A DNA stretch of 19,015 nt, taken from positions 1 through 19,015 of the forward strand of contig JAISVY010000108.1 in the NCBI GenBank assembly GCA_031271325.1. Direction: 5' to 3'. This document shows, piece after piece, positions 1-6,174 of the stretch. Made by a program: the position numbers and the translations under genes. Within the stretch, counting starts at the first letter, position 1; each line of letters opens with the position of its first letter. Below the pieces are notes generated by a model that worked only from the letters and a program-made list of their open reading frames with translations, was not told the origin of the DNA and made no database searches. The stretch is from Oscillospiraceae bacterium (GTDB lineage Bacteria; Bacillota; Clostridia; Oscillospirales; UBA929).

Positions 1-87
1 ATACACGGCAACAACATATTAAAAGGCAATATCGCGGACGGTTACTGCGCGGGCGGCGTCCGACCGGCGATGTGGGTTACGCCGTAA
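1..87 (+). CDS. C-terminal end of a DUF6273-like protein (partial)
   Basis: Frame 1 is open from the left edge to a TAA at 85-87 and gives 28 residues ending in GVRPAMWVTP. A tail of the form GVRPALW followed by a few residues is, from memory, typical of the C-terminus of DUF6273 proteins, which are common surface or secreted proteins of Clostridia with no assigned function. Only the tail is visible, so domain architecture and signal peptide cannot be judged. The call rests on a short motif; it could also be chance, but the residue pattern (hydrophobic strand, glycines, then VRPAMW directly before the stop) is unlikely to be random. Confidence 0.5.
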   Translation: MHGNNILKGNIADGYCAGGVRPAMWVTP

Positions 88-472
88 AACTGAGGAGCCA
101 AATAGACGGGGAATGGGTATAACAGAGGCAATAGCGGACAAAAGATAAAGTAAATATGGGTCACTCTAAAAAACTGCATGTTTGCCGATTCGTGAACGGC
201 TCGGGCGTTTTGCCTCCTGCGTACCTGCGGGCGGGATGACCCCGCCCCTACACACACGATACCAAATGCCGATTAGGGTCGTAGGGCGCGACGGCCCCGG
301 CGCGCCGTGAACATCCCCCGGTGGCATTCGCCGCCACCCCCTTCGAATCGAAGGGGGTGGCGTGGGGTTACGGCGGCGTGCCGGGGTCGTCACGCCCTAC
401 ACATCTTAGCTGTTGTCTGTTAACTGTTCGTTGTTAATTGTTAAGGAGCGAGAGGTTTTTGGAGTAACCCGG
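88..472. other. Non-coding spacer with REP/MITE-like sequence
   Basis: I see no convincing gene in this stretch. Short open frames on the minus strand read through palindromes and have no ribosome binding site. It contains one copy of the dispersed CTCTAAAAA motif (158-175), a small GC-rich palindromic unit ending in CCCCTAC (about 226-250), the imperfect inverted-repeat element listed separately (281-400), an AT-rich run of repeated TGTT/TTAA words (408-445), and another copy of the dispersed motif (445-470) just past the toxin stop codon. Confidence 0.6.
281..400. repeat. REP/MITE-like element with 27-bp imperfect terminal inverted repeats
   Basis: The ends 281-307 and 374-400 are inverted repeats matching at 24 of 27 positions; they begin GTAGGGCG and end CGCCCTAC. 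Inside is a near-perfect palindrome at 332-362 (15-bp arms around one base). A 24-nt stretch, 298-321, recurs exactly at 3231-3254 in the ridA 3' region. There is no coding capacity. GC-rich palindromes ending in CCCTAC are a common type of dispersed non-coding repeat in clostridial genomes; mobility here is inferred from structure only. Confidence 0.65.
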
Positions 473-889
473 TTATGCCGGGAAGAACCGCTCAAGGAAT
501 TGCCGCGGTGACAGCGCCGGAACCGGAGACATTTTGAAGTCAGCTTCATTTCGGGTTATGATGTACCCGATCTTTTGCCGCTTAGCGCAGAAAGCCAAAA
601 GCGCGTCTTCGTAATCCGTCATCTCAGAAGCCAATGCGTTTTGAACATCGTCGTTATTCGCATCCAAAACCGTTATGTTATCGGTTAGTCTTTTGAGGAC
701 CCATTTTATTGTACATGCATCTTTTTCATGTTTCCGTAACATGTAGAAGATGTCTGTTGTCTGGCTTGCGGTGATATAACCCGTTACCTTAAGCCCGCAC
801 ATCCTGAGAAAGGAAGCGGAAAGCGCAAAATGAGGTTCACGCTTGGTCAACACATCCAAAATGACATTGGTGTCAATCAAGACTCTCAT
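473..889 (-). CDS. PIN-domain ribonuclease toxin, VapC-like
   Basis: This 138-residue protein has the PIN-domain layout: the first acidic residue in LIDTNVILD (D6), D46 in TTDIFY, the D92/E94/D95 cluster in TDYEDALLAF, and D117 in the late NEADF motif. PIN domains fold around a metal site and cleave RNA; VapC toxins commonly cut tRNA or rRNA. The length is normal for a stand-alone VapC. Its ATG lies inside the antitoxin gene (17-nt overlap), so translation is probably coupled. Together the pair is visibly more AT-rich than the flanking genes, consistent with horizontal acquisition. The acidic site looks intact, so the toxin is probably active. The RNA target cannot be predicted. Confidence 0.85.
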   Translation of the reverse strand: MRVLIDTNVILDVLTKREPHFALSASFLRMCGLKVTGYITASQTTDIFYMLRKHEKDACTIKWVLKRLTDNITVLDANNDDVQNALASEMTDYEDALLAFCAKRQKIGYIITRNEADFKMSPVPALSPRQFLERFFPA

Positions 890-1106
890 ACTTTTGGCTC
901 AGCCTTTCTTTCTTCGCTTGCTTGACATCGATGCCTGTATCAGGAATCACCCCGATTAAGTCGTCTAACCAGCTGACTTTTGAATTGGGCGCGGTAAGCA
1001 CGGCAATGTCCGTACCGTTCTTGGTAATAAGAACATCCTCCCGGCCTACAAGAGCGAGGTACTTGCCAAGATTTGACTTGAGGTCTGTAGCGGTAATTTG
1101 AATCAT
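873..1106 (-). CDS. Phd/YefM-type antitoxin
   Basis: A 77-residue protein starting MIQITATDLKSNLGKYL, followed by VLITKNGTDIAVL. This is the N-terminal DNA-binding fold of the Phd/YefM family, which binds its own operator; the charged C-terminal tail (QAKKERLSQKYESLD) would wrap and inhibit the PIN toxin. Two in-frame ATG codons are possible. I chose 1106 because GGAGG at 1120-1116 lies 9 nt upstream, whereas the ATG at 1112 would be only 3 nt from it. The gene is first in a two-gene operon with the toxin and is probably autoregulated through the palindrome in its promoter. Confidence 0.85.
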   Translation of the reverse strand: MIQITATDLKSNLGKYLALVGREDVLITKNGTDIAVLTAPNSKVSWLDDLIGVIPDTGIDVKQAKKERLSQKYESLD

Positions 1107-1139
1107 TCTCATCCGCCTCCGTTCGTTCGATTTAATTTT

Positions 1140-1168
1140 ATTATACTTAAATCGGGCGATTTAGTCAA
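1140..1168 (-). promoter_or_regulatory. Sigma-A promoter of the toxin-antitoxin operon
   Basis: On the minus strand TTGACT (1168-1163) and TATAAT (1145-1140) are separated by exactly 17 nt, close to the consensus. The start would fall about 20-30 nt before the antitoxin ATG. The spacer holds a palindromic operator candidate. Confidence 0.8.
1148..1163. promoter_or_regulatory. Palindromic operator candidate in the TA promoter
   Basis: TAAATCG-GG-CGATTTA is a perfect 7+7 bp palindrome filling most of the -35/-10 spacer. A half-site-like TCGATTTAA recurs at 1128-1135. Phd/YefM proteins bind such palindromes to repress their own operon, so this is the likely autoregulatory site. Confidence 0.65.
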
Positions 1169-1219
1169 CCCCATTTTTTCCGGCCGGCAGCATTCCGCTT
1201 AAGATAGAACACGCCGCCC

Positions 1220-1248
1220 TTGCGTAATTCCGGTGTTTATGATAGGAT
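1220..1248 (+). promoter_or_regulatory. Weak promoter candidate for the radical SAM gene
   Basis: TTGCGT (1220-1225) and TAGGAT (1243-1248) are separated by 17 nt. The match is only moderate. The leader of roughly 150 nt would contain a GC-rich hairpin (1311-1335, arms GCAAGCG/CGCTTGC) and two copies of the dispersed CTCTAAAAA motif (1282-1301 and 1361-1382). Confidence 0.35.
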
Positions 1249-1402
1249 ATAACCGTGCAAGATACCTATAAACATACAAATGAGAAGCTCTGAAAACCCT
1301 ATGTGAGCCGGCAAGCGAACGGTTCGCGCGCTTGCGAGCAGGCAGCGATGCCGCGGCGAAGATGAGGTTTTTTGAGTGACCCAAATGACAGGTCGGTGAA
1401 GC

Positions 1403-2914
1403 ATGAGAAATATCCATATGGTAATCGTATACCCGGATTTTTTAGAGGAGTCGAAGCATGACCGCTCTATGCCGGGCAACTACAGCGAGGGAATCGCTTC
1501 AATCTCCGCCGTGCTGAAGGCGGCGGGTTACGCGGTGAGTTTGGTACATCTGACCTATATGCCGGAACGGGAGGAATTTTTGGCGCGGGTGCGCGGCTTG
1601 AATCCTGATGTGATCGGGTTCTCGGTGCGCACGACCGCGATGCCGTTTTTACGCGAGATGGCGCTCTGGCTGGATGAAGCGCTGCCGGACATCCCCGTTG
1701 TGTGCGGCGGATACCACCCGACGCTGGTGCCGGAGGAGGTGCTCGCGGCCAAGGGCGTGGACATCGTGTGTATCGGGGAAGGGGAGTACCCGCTGCGCGA
1801 TTACTGCGACGCGCTGCGGGACGGCACGGCGCGGACGGACATAGAGAGCCTGTATTTCAAGCGGGAAGACGGAAGCGTGGTCAAGAACCCCGTGCGCCCG
1901 ATGATTGAGAATCTGGACGAGCTGCCGTTCCCCGATCTCGACATCTTCGACTTTAAGGCGCTGCGGACAGGCCGGATACAGACCGCGATGGTGATGGTAT
2001 CGCGCGGATGCCTATTCTCCTGCACCTACTGCGGCAACTCGCAGTTTCGCAACGTGTATCCCAACAAAAAGGGGTACGCGCGTTTCCGTTCGCCGGAAAA
2101 CGCGCTGGAGGTGGTGCGGCGGATTCTCAAAAAAGACCCGGACATCCGGTTCTTAGAGTTCCGGGACGCGATTTTCAATATGTATGAAGATTGGTTTTAC
2201 GCGTTCATGGAGCTGTATCAGGAGCATATTCACCTGCCGTTCAACTGCAACCTGCGTTTCGATCTGATGGACGAAAAGATGACCAAGAAGCTGGCCGACG
2301 CCGGGTGCTACATGATCGACATCGGGCTGGAGAGCGGCGACGCGGAGATGCGCACCAAGTACCTGCACCGCAATATGAAGGACGAGCATATGGTGCAAGT
2401 GGCGAAATGGCTGCGCGAGAACAAGATCACCACCTGCACCTACAACATCGTGGGGCTGCCGCACGAGACGCTGGCGCTGGCGTTGAAGACGGTTAAGTTA
2501 AACGCGCGGATCAAGTCCGATAAGGTGATCGCGAACATCTTCTATCCCTACCCGATGACGCGGCTCCATGAAATCGCGCAAGAGGCGGGTTTTATCGACC
2601 CGGCGGTCGATCCGAACGACAAGGTGCAGCTGCGGCAGCCGCAGTTCTCGCGCGACGACGTGCTGTATATCAGCTACCGCTTCCATAAGCTGATGCGGAA
2701 GTACCGGGCGATCTTCGCGAACGGCGACGCGAAAGCCGAGGCGCGTCTCGACCGCAAGGTGTTGAAAAAAAGCCATCCCCGCGCCCTGATTTGGCGCTGG
2801 GACGCGTTCAAAGACGGCTTGCTCCGTAAAACCAAACGCGCGGTGGCGAAATACGCGCCGAAATTATACCTGTTCCTGCGCAACAAACGATTCCATTCGG
2901 TGAAGGAATCGTAA
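1403..2914 (+). CDS. B12-binding domain radical SAM protein
   Basis: A 503-residue protein with two recognisable parts. Residues about 1-140 form a cobalamin-binding Rossmann-like domain (VIGFSVRT, then VVCGGYHPTL at 99-108 and IGEGE near 124-128), lacking the DxHxxG motif of methionine-synthase-type B12 domains, as is usual in this class. Residues about 195-420 are the radical SAM barrel with the cluster motif CLFSCTYC (C203, C207, C210), followed by GLESGD and the strand NIVGLPHET. The last 60 or so residues are very basic. Such enzymes cleave S-adenosylmethionine reductively, and many methylate unactivated carbons; the substrate cannot be told here. The start has GGTGAAG just upstream; an ATG five codons later is an alternative. 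It converges on the small two-CxxC gene with only 10 nt between stop codons. Confidence 0.88.
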   Translation: MRNIHMVIVYPDFLEESKHDRSMPGNYSEGIASISAVLKAAGYAVSLVHLTYMPEREEFLARVRGLNPDVIGFSVRTTAMPFLREMALWLDEALPDIPVVCGGYHPTLVPEEVLAAKGVDIVCIGEGEYPLRDYCDALRDGTARTDIESLYFKREDGSVVKNPVRPMIENLDELPFPDLDIFDFKALRTGRIQTAMVMVSRGCLFSCTYCGNSQFRNVYPNKKGYARFRSPENALEVVRRILKKDPDIRFLEFRDAIFNMYEDWFYAFMELYQEHIHLPFNCNLRFDLMDEKMTKKLADAGCYMIDIGLESGDAEMRTKYLHRNMKDEHMVQVAKWLRENKITTCTYNIVGLPHETLALALKTVKLNARIKSDKVIANIFYPYPMTRLHEIAQEAGFIDPAVDPNDKVQLRQPQFSRDDVLYISYRFHKLMRKYRAIFANGDAKAEARLDRKVLKKSHPRALIWRWDAFKDGLLRKTKRAVAKYAPKLYLFLRNKRFHSVKES

Positions 2915-2933
2915 GGGCGAGTTGTCATCGCCC
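2915..2933. terminator. Short hairpin spanning convergent stop codons
   Basis: GGGCGA (2915-2920) pairs with TCGCCC (2928-2933) around a 7-nt loop that contains the stop codon of the minus-strand gene. A second stem, CGATTCC/GGAATCG, lies just before it (about 2888-2911) inside the end of the radical SAM gene. Neither has a T tract, so this is at best a weak bidirectional terminator. Confidence 0.3.
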
Positions 2934-3194
2934 CGCAAACAGCCGCCGTTGAATCAGCTCTTCGGTGACGGCGAGGGCGAGCGCCATCAGCGCGCCGGAG
3001 GCTTGGCACGGCAGGCAATGCAGCAAACCGCTCCTGCGCAGGGCTTCGTCGCTCAGGCGGGCGGTTTCGTCCGGGGTCGCCGCGAGAAGAATCCCGTCGC
3101 TCAGCGCGTCAACCGCCTCGAAGATATGCGGGAACAGAAGCGCGTATATATCATTGACATCGTCATATTGCTCGCAAAAGAAACAGACCGCCAT
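2925..3194 (-). CDS. Small two-CxxC protein of unknown function
   Basis: I do not recognise this 89-residue protein. It has two CxxC pairs, CFFC (C4, C7) and CLPC (C60, C63), which together could hold a zinc ion. The middle is largely helical and hydrophobic (LLFPHIFEAVDALSDGILL), and the end is basic. The frame is open further upstream to 3281, but that extension runs through the palindromic repeat behind ridA. I chose the ATG at 3194 because AGGGGTG lies about 8 nt before it; the ATG at 3212 has no good site. It is third in the ilvA-ridA-orf direction, so it may serve amino-acid metabolism. That is context only, and co-transcription past the strong hairpin is uncertain. Confidence 0.6.
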   Translation of the reverse strand: MAVCFFCEQYDDVNDIYALLFPHIFEAVDALSDGILLAATPDETARLSDEALRRSGLLHCLPCQASGALMALALAVTEELIQRRLFAGR

Positions 3195-3230
3195 CTTGCC
3201 GTCACCCCTCATCCCATTGTATGGGCGGGG

Positions 3231-3283
3231 CGGCGCGCCGTGAACATCCCCCGGCGGCGAGTGCCGCCGGGGGATGTTCACGG
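3231..3283. repeat. Perfect 21-bp hairpin, shared with the element at 281-400
   Basis: The arms 3238-3258 and 3263-3283 are perfectly complementary (21 bp) around a 4-nt GAGT loop. It starts one base after the ridA stop codon. Bases 3231-3254 are identical to 298-321, so it belongs to the same repeat family. On the minus strand it could terminate or stabilise the ridA transcript, although no T tract follows. Confidence 0.75.
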
Positions 3284-3661
3284 TTACGCGCCTGTTTCGG
3301 CGATGCTCTCAATCTCCACCAGCACGCCGCGCGGGAGTGCCGCCGCCGCGACGCAGGAACGCGCCGGATTGCCGGAAAACGCCTGCGCGTAGACCTCGTT
3401 GAACGCGGCGAAGTCGTTCATATCCGCTAAGTAACACGTCGTTTTTACAACGCGCGAAAAATCGCTCCCGGCGGCTTGGAGCACCGCGCCGAGGTTTTTG
3501 ATGACCTGCTCGGTCTGCTCCCGGATACCGCCCGGCACGACGCCGCCGGTTTCGGGCGACAGGGGAATCTGCCCCGACGTGAAGACAAACCCTCCGGCAA
3601 TCACCGCTTGGGAATACGGGCCGATCGCGGCCGGAGCCGCCTCTGTGTTTACATACCGCAT
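3284..3661 (-). CDS. ridA: RidA family enamine/imine deaminase
   Basis: A 125-residue protein of the RidA/YjgF/UK114 family, at the usual length. Family motifs are visible: AAPAAIGPYSQAV near the start, FTSGQIPL, the long helix with GAVLQAAGSDFSRVVKTTCYL, and NPARSCVAAAALPRGVLVEIE, whose arginine (in PARS) and late glutamate form the active site in known members. RidA proteins hydrolyse the reactive enamine/imine released by PLP dehydratases to 2-ketoacids and ammonia. The gene lies 38 nt downstream of ilvA on the same strand, which fits that role directly. The ATG is preceded by GGAGG with 8-nt spacing. A perfect hairpin follows the stop codon immediately. Confidence 0.93.
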   Translation of the reverse strand: MRYVNTEAAPAAIGPYSQAVIAGGFVFTSGQIPLSPETGGVVPGGIREQTEQVIKNLGAVLQAAGSDFSRVVKTTCYLADMNDFAAFNEVYAQAFSGNPARSCVAAAALPRGVLVEIESIAETGA

Positions 3662-3699
3662 GACTTATACCTCCCAATCGTGTCACTTTTTAGAGCTTC

Positions 3700-4902
3700 T
3701 CAATCTTCTTTGCCGCTGACGGGATACCCGTTTGCCTTCAGCGCCGCTTCGACTTCGCGGACATGGGCGCGGTCGCGCGTCTCCATCTCGATCTCCACGG
3801 CGGTCTGCCCGATTTCCAGCCCGCGAGCCAGCCGGTCGTGCGAAACGGACAGGATGTTGACGCCTTGCTGCGCCAAAAGCTCCAGCAGTTTTGACAGACG
3901 GCCGGGGCGGTCGGCGACGGCGGTGCTGAGGCGGGCGCGCCGCCCCGAATTCATCAAGCCGCGGTCGATGATGCGCTCCAGTACATTGACGTCGATGTTT
4001 CCGCCCGACACCACGGCGACGGCGGGGTCTTCCAAACCGCTCCGCGACATCAGCGCGGCCAGCGCGATCGCGCCGGCGCCCTCGGCGACCATCTTCATCC
4101 GCTCCAGCATTGTGAGAATCGCCGTTGCGATCTCGTCCTCGGAAACGGTAAGTATGCCGTCGAGATAACGGCGGCAGAGCGAATAGGTCGTCGCGCCGGG
4201 TTCGGCGACCGCTACGCCGTCGGCGATTGTGCGGCACCGGTTCAGCTTAACGGGCGTGCTGTTTTCAAACGACGCCAGCATCGACGCGGCGCTGTCCGGT
4301 TCCACACCGATTACACGGACGCCCGGGTTTGTCTCTTTGACCGCCAGCGCGACGCCGGCGGCAAGACCCCCGCCGCCGATTGGCACAACAATTGTCTTCA
4401 CGCCGGGGCAGTCCCGGAGGATCTCCAAGCCGATTGTGCCCTGCCCGGCAATCACATAGGGGTCTTCAAAGGCGTGGATAAACGCGAGGCCGCGCTCTTT
4501 TTGCAGAGCCAGCGCGGTGTCCAGCGCTTCGTTGAACGACTCGCCGGACAGGATCACCTCCGCGCCATAGGCGCGCGTCGCCTCGATTTTAGACAGCGGC
4601 GCGCCGCGCGGCATCACAACGCTCGCGCCGATGCCGAGCTGACGCGCCGCCAGCGCGACCCCTTGCGCGTGGTTTCCGGCGGAGGCGCAAATCACAGACC
4701 GTTCGGTCAGGCGGCACATCCGGTTGTAAGCGCCGCGCACCTTAAACGAACCGGTACGCTGCTGGTTCTCGGCTTTGACCAGCACCTTGCGCGTTCCGAA
4801 TACCGACGCGGAAGCGGGCAGAAGGTCTGTCCACCGCGCGAAACCCTTGATAGACTCCTGCGCCTCGCGCACCATTTCCAGCGTAACAGGCTGTTTGCCC
4901 AA
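3700..4902 (-). CDS. ilvA: Threonine ammonia-lyase (threonine dehydratase) with ACT domain
   Basis: A fold-type II PLP enzyme converting L-threonine to 2-oxobutanoate, first step to isoleucine or of threonine catabolism. In the 400-residue form the PLP lysine is K54 in TGSFKVRGA, SAGNHAQG is at 75-82, and the phosphate-binding GGGGL is near 176-180. A C-terminal ACT domain begins near 325 (DRPGRLSKLLELLAQQGVNI), as in the short allosteric form; the long double regulatory region of E. coli IlvA is absent. The start is uncertain: the frame is open to a TTG at 4941, but that head (FSFIFQIG) does not resemble the family. TTG at 4902 has GGTGG five bases upstream and gives a family-like start; ATG at 4875 is another option. 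ridA follows at 38 nt. Confidence 0.92.
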   Translation of the reverse strand: MGKQPVTLEMVREAQESIKGFARWTDLLPASASVFGTRKVLVKAENQQRTGSFKVRGAYNRMCRLTERSVICASAGNHAQGVALAARQLGIGASVVMPRGAPLSKIEATRAYGAEVILSGESFNEALDTALALQKERGLAFIHAFEDPYVIAGQGTIGLEILRDCPGVKTIVVPIGGGGLAAGVALAVKETNPGVRVIGVEPDSAASMLASFENSTPVKLNRCRTIADGVAVAEPGATTYSLCRRYLDGILTVSEDEIATAILTMLERMKMVAEGAGAIALAALMSRSGLEDPAVAVVSGGNIDVNVLERIIDRGLMNSGRRARLSTAVADRPGRLSKLLELLAQQGVNILSVSHDRLARGLEIGQTAVEIEMETRDRAHVREVEAALKANGYPVSGKED

Positions 4903-4970
4903 CAAAACCACCGTCCCAATTTGGAATATGAAACTGAACAACGCCGCTGTTATTCTTCGTTTTCGAGCCG

Positions 4971-5038
4971 GAGCGGGAGGTTTTTAGAGTGACACAAAAC
5001 TCGCGTTTATGGCGCTTCGGGTCGAAAAAGAGTTGTCC
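4971..5038. repeat. Left copy of an inverted repeat flanking fabH-fabK-fabG
   Basis: Bases 5011-5036 (starting GGCGCTTCGGGTCG) are repeated exactly, 26 of 26 and inverted, at 7833-7858. A weaker match also extends across GCGGGAGGTTTTTAG (4973-4987) and its counterpart at 7866-7878. This copy lies in the untranslated leader of ilvA. Confidence 0.7.
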
Positions 5039-5052
5039 AGCAGCTCATAAAC

Positions 5053-5058
5053 AGTATA
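5053..5058 (-). promoter_or_regulatory. Probable -10 element of the ilvA operon
   Basis: TATACT on the minus strand is a good -10 hexamer. The -35 position, 17 nt further upstream, would be ATTTAT (about 5076-5081), which is weak and lies inside the inverted repeat at 5071-5099. The start would be near 5046, giving a leader of roughly 100-145 nt. A weak -35 under a palindrome suggests regulated rather than constitutive expression. Confidence 0.45.
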
Positions 5059-5070
5059 CCACAATCCCGT

Positions 5071-5099
5071 GGTTCATAAATGTTAATATTCTATGAACC
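5071..5099. promoter_or_regulatory. Operator-like inverted repeat between ilvA and fabH
   Basis: GGTTCATA (5071-5078) and TATGAACC (5092-5099) are perfect 8-bp inverted arms around 13 AT-rich bases. The site overlaps the expected ilvA -35 region and ends 12 nt before the fabH -35 box, so a bound regulator could affect both directions. It does not match the FapR or FabT sites I know, so the regulator is unknown. Confidence 0.5.
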
Positions 5100-5111
5100 C
5101 CCCGCTCCTTC

Positions 5112-5140
5112 TTGACATTAGGGACAAACAACGTTACAAT
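5112..5140 (+). promoter_or_regulatory. Sigma-A promoter of the fatty-acid synthesis operon
   Basis: TTGACA (5112-5117) and TACAAT (5135-5140) are separated by exactly 17 nt. The leader of about 95 nt before fabH includes two short GC-rich hairpins (around 5174-5186 and 5188-5206), which could affect folding of the mRNA start. No FapR-like palindrome overlaps the boxes. Confidence 0.85.
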
Positions 5141-5243
5141 ATAAACCAACTGTGAAGAAATATGAAACTCCCTGCCCGCCGCGGGCGGCCGCCTCCGGCG
5201 CGGCGTCAACGCGGGGGTATTGGTTATGATGGAGGAACACTCA

Positions 5244-6173
5244 TTGACAATCCAACTGCTGGGTACCGGGCGGTGTATGCCCGCTGCCGTGGTGCCCAAC
5301 GCGGAATTTGAAAAAACGCTGGATACCAGCGACGAATGGATCGTTCAGCGCACCGGCATACACGAACGCCGGTTATGCAAAGGCGAATCCTTGCTGGAAC
5401 TGGCGCTCGGCGCGGCGAAAGCCGCCATCGGCTCGGTGCGGGGTTTACCGGAAAACGCACCGCCGGTAGACGCGGTCATCGCGACCTCGGCGTCGTTTGA
5501 ATACCATTTTCCGCCGCTTGCCTGCCAAATCGGCACGGCGCTCGGCTTAAACGGTCCGTTTTGCATGGACTTGAGCGCCACATGCTCCGGGTTTGTTTAC
5601 GGGCTGGACGTAGCGGCGCATTATCTCAACGCCGGGAGCGCGGAGCGGGTACTGGTGGTTTCGGCGGAGAAGCTGTCTTCGGTGATGGACTTTACCGACC
5701 GCTCCACCTGCATCCTGTTCGGCGACGGCGCGGCGGCGGCGGTCGTGTCGAAGGGGAGCAAACCGTATGTCTCGTACCTCGCCTGCGCCGCCGACCCGGA
5801 GGACTGCCTGTATGCGCGCACGGGCGAGACGATGGTGATGAAGGGCAGCGGTGTGTATAAGTTCGCCGTAACCGCCGCGCCGGAAGCCGTGAAAACCGTG
5901 CTGGAGAAGGCCTCGCTCGGGTTCGGCGACATCGATTGGTTTGTTTTGCACCAAGCCAATATCCGTATCATCGACAGCATCATCAGCCGGCTCGGAATCG
6001 ACCCCGCCAAAGTGCCGATCACGCTGGACAAATACGCGAACCCGTCCAGCGTAACCATTCCGCTGACGCTGGACCTGATGCGGGAAGACGGGCGGCTGAA
6101 ACCGGGGCAGAGAATCCTGACGGCCGGCTTCGGCGCGGGTCTTACATACGGCGCAAGCATTTGGGAGGTATAG
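5244..6173 (+). CDS. fabH: 3-oxoacyl-[ACP] synthase III (FabH)
   Basis: FabH condenses acetyl- or branched acyl-CoA with malonyl-ACP to start fatty-acid synthesis. The 309-residue product carries the full catalytic triad: C114 in LSATCSGF, H236 in VLHQANI and N266 in YANPSSV. The GFGAGLTYG glycine-rich end is also present. The length fits the family. I chose TTG at 5244 because GGAGG (5231-5235) lies 8 nt before it and the protein then begins MTIQLLGTG, exactly as family members do; upstream ATG codons at 5226 and 5229 give an untypical extension. It is the first gene of the operon, behind a consensus promoter, and ends one base before fabK. Confidence 0.94.
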   Translation: MTIQLLGTGRCMPAAVVPNAEFEKTLDTSDEWIVQRTGIHERRLCKGESLLELALGAAKAAIGSVRGLPENAPPVDAVIATSASFEYHFPPLACQIGTALGLNGPFCMDLSATCSGFVYGLDVAAHYLNAGSAERVLVVSAEKLSSVMDFTDRSTCILFGDGAAAAVVSKGSKPYVSYLACAADPEDCLYARTGETMVMKGSGVYKFAVTAAPEAVKTVLEKASLGFGDIDWFVLHQANIRIIDSIISRLGIDPAKVPITLDKYANPSSVTIPLTLDLMREDGRLKPGQRILTAGFGAGLTYGASIWEV

Positions 6174-6174
6174 C

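Noticed and set aside
42..257. Minus-strand frame of 71 codons
   Set aside because: It lies antisense to the DUF6273-like tail and across palindromic repeat sequence, has no ribosome binding site, and shows low-complexity composition.
2922..3430. Plus-strand frames antisense to the small two-CxxC gene and ridA
   Set aside because: ridA is a clear family member on the minus strand; the plus frames have no motif and read through the hairpin.
4903..5046. T-box leader for ilvA
   Set aside because: The leader is only about 100-145 nt and has no T-box sequence (TGGNACCGCG) or specifier stem.
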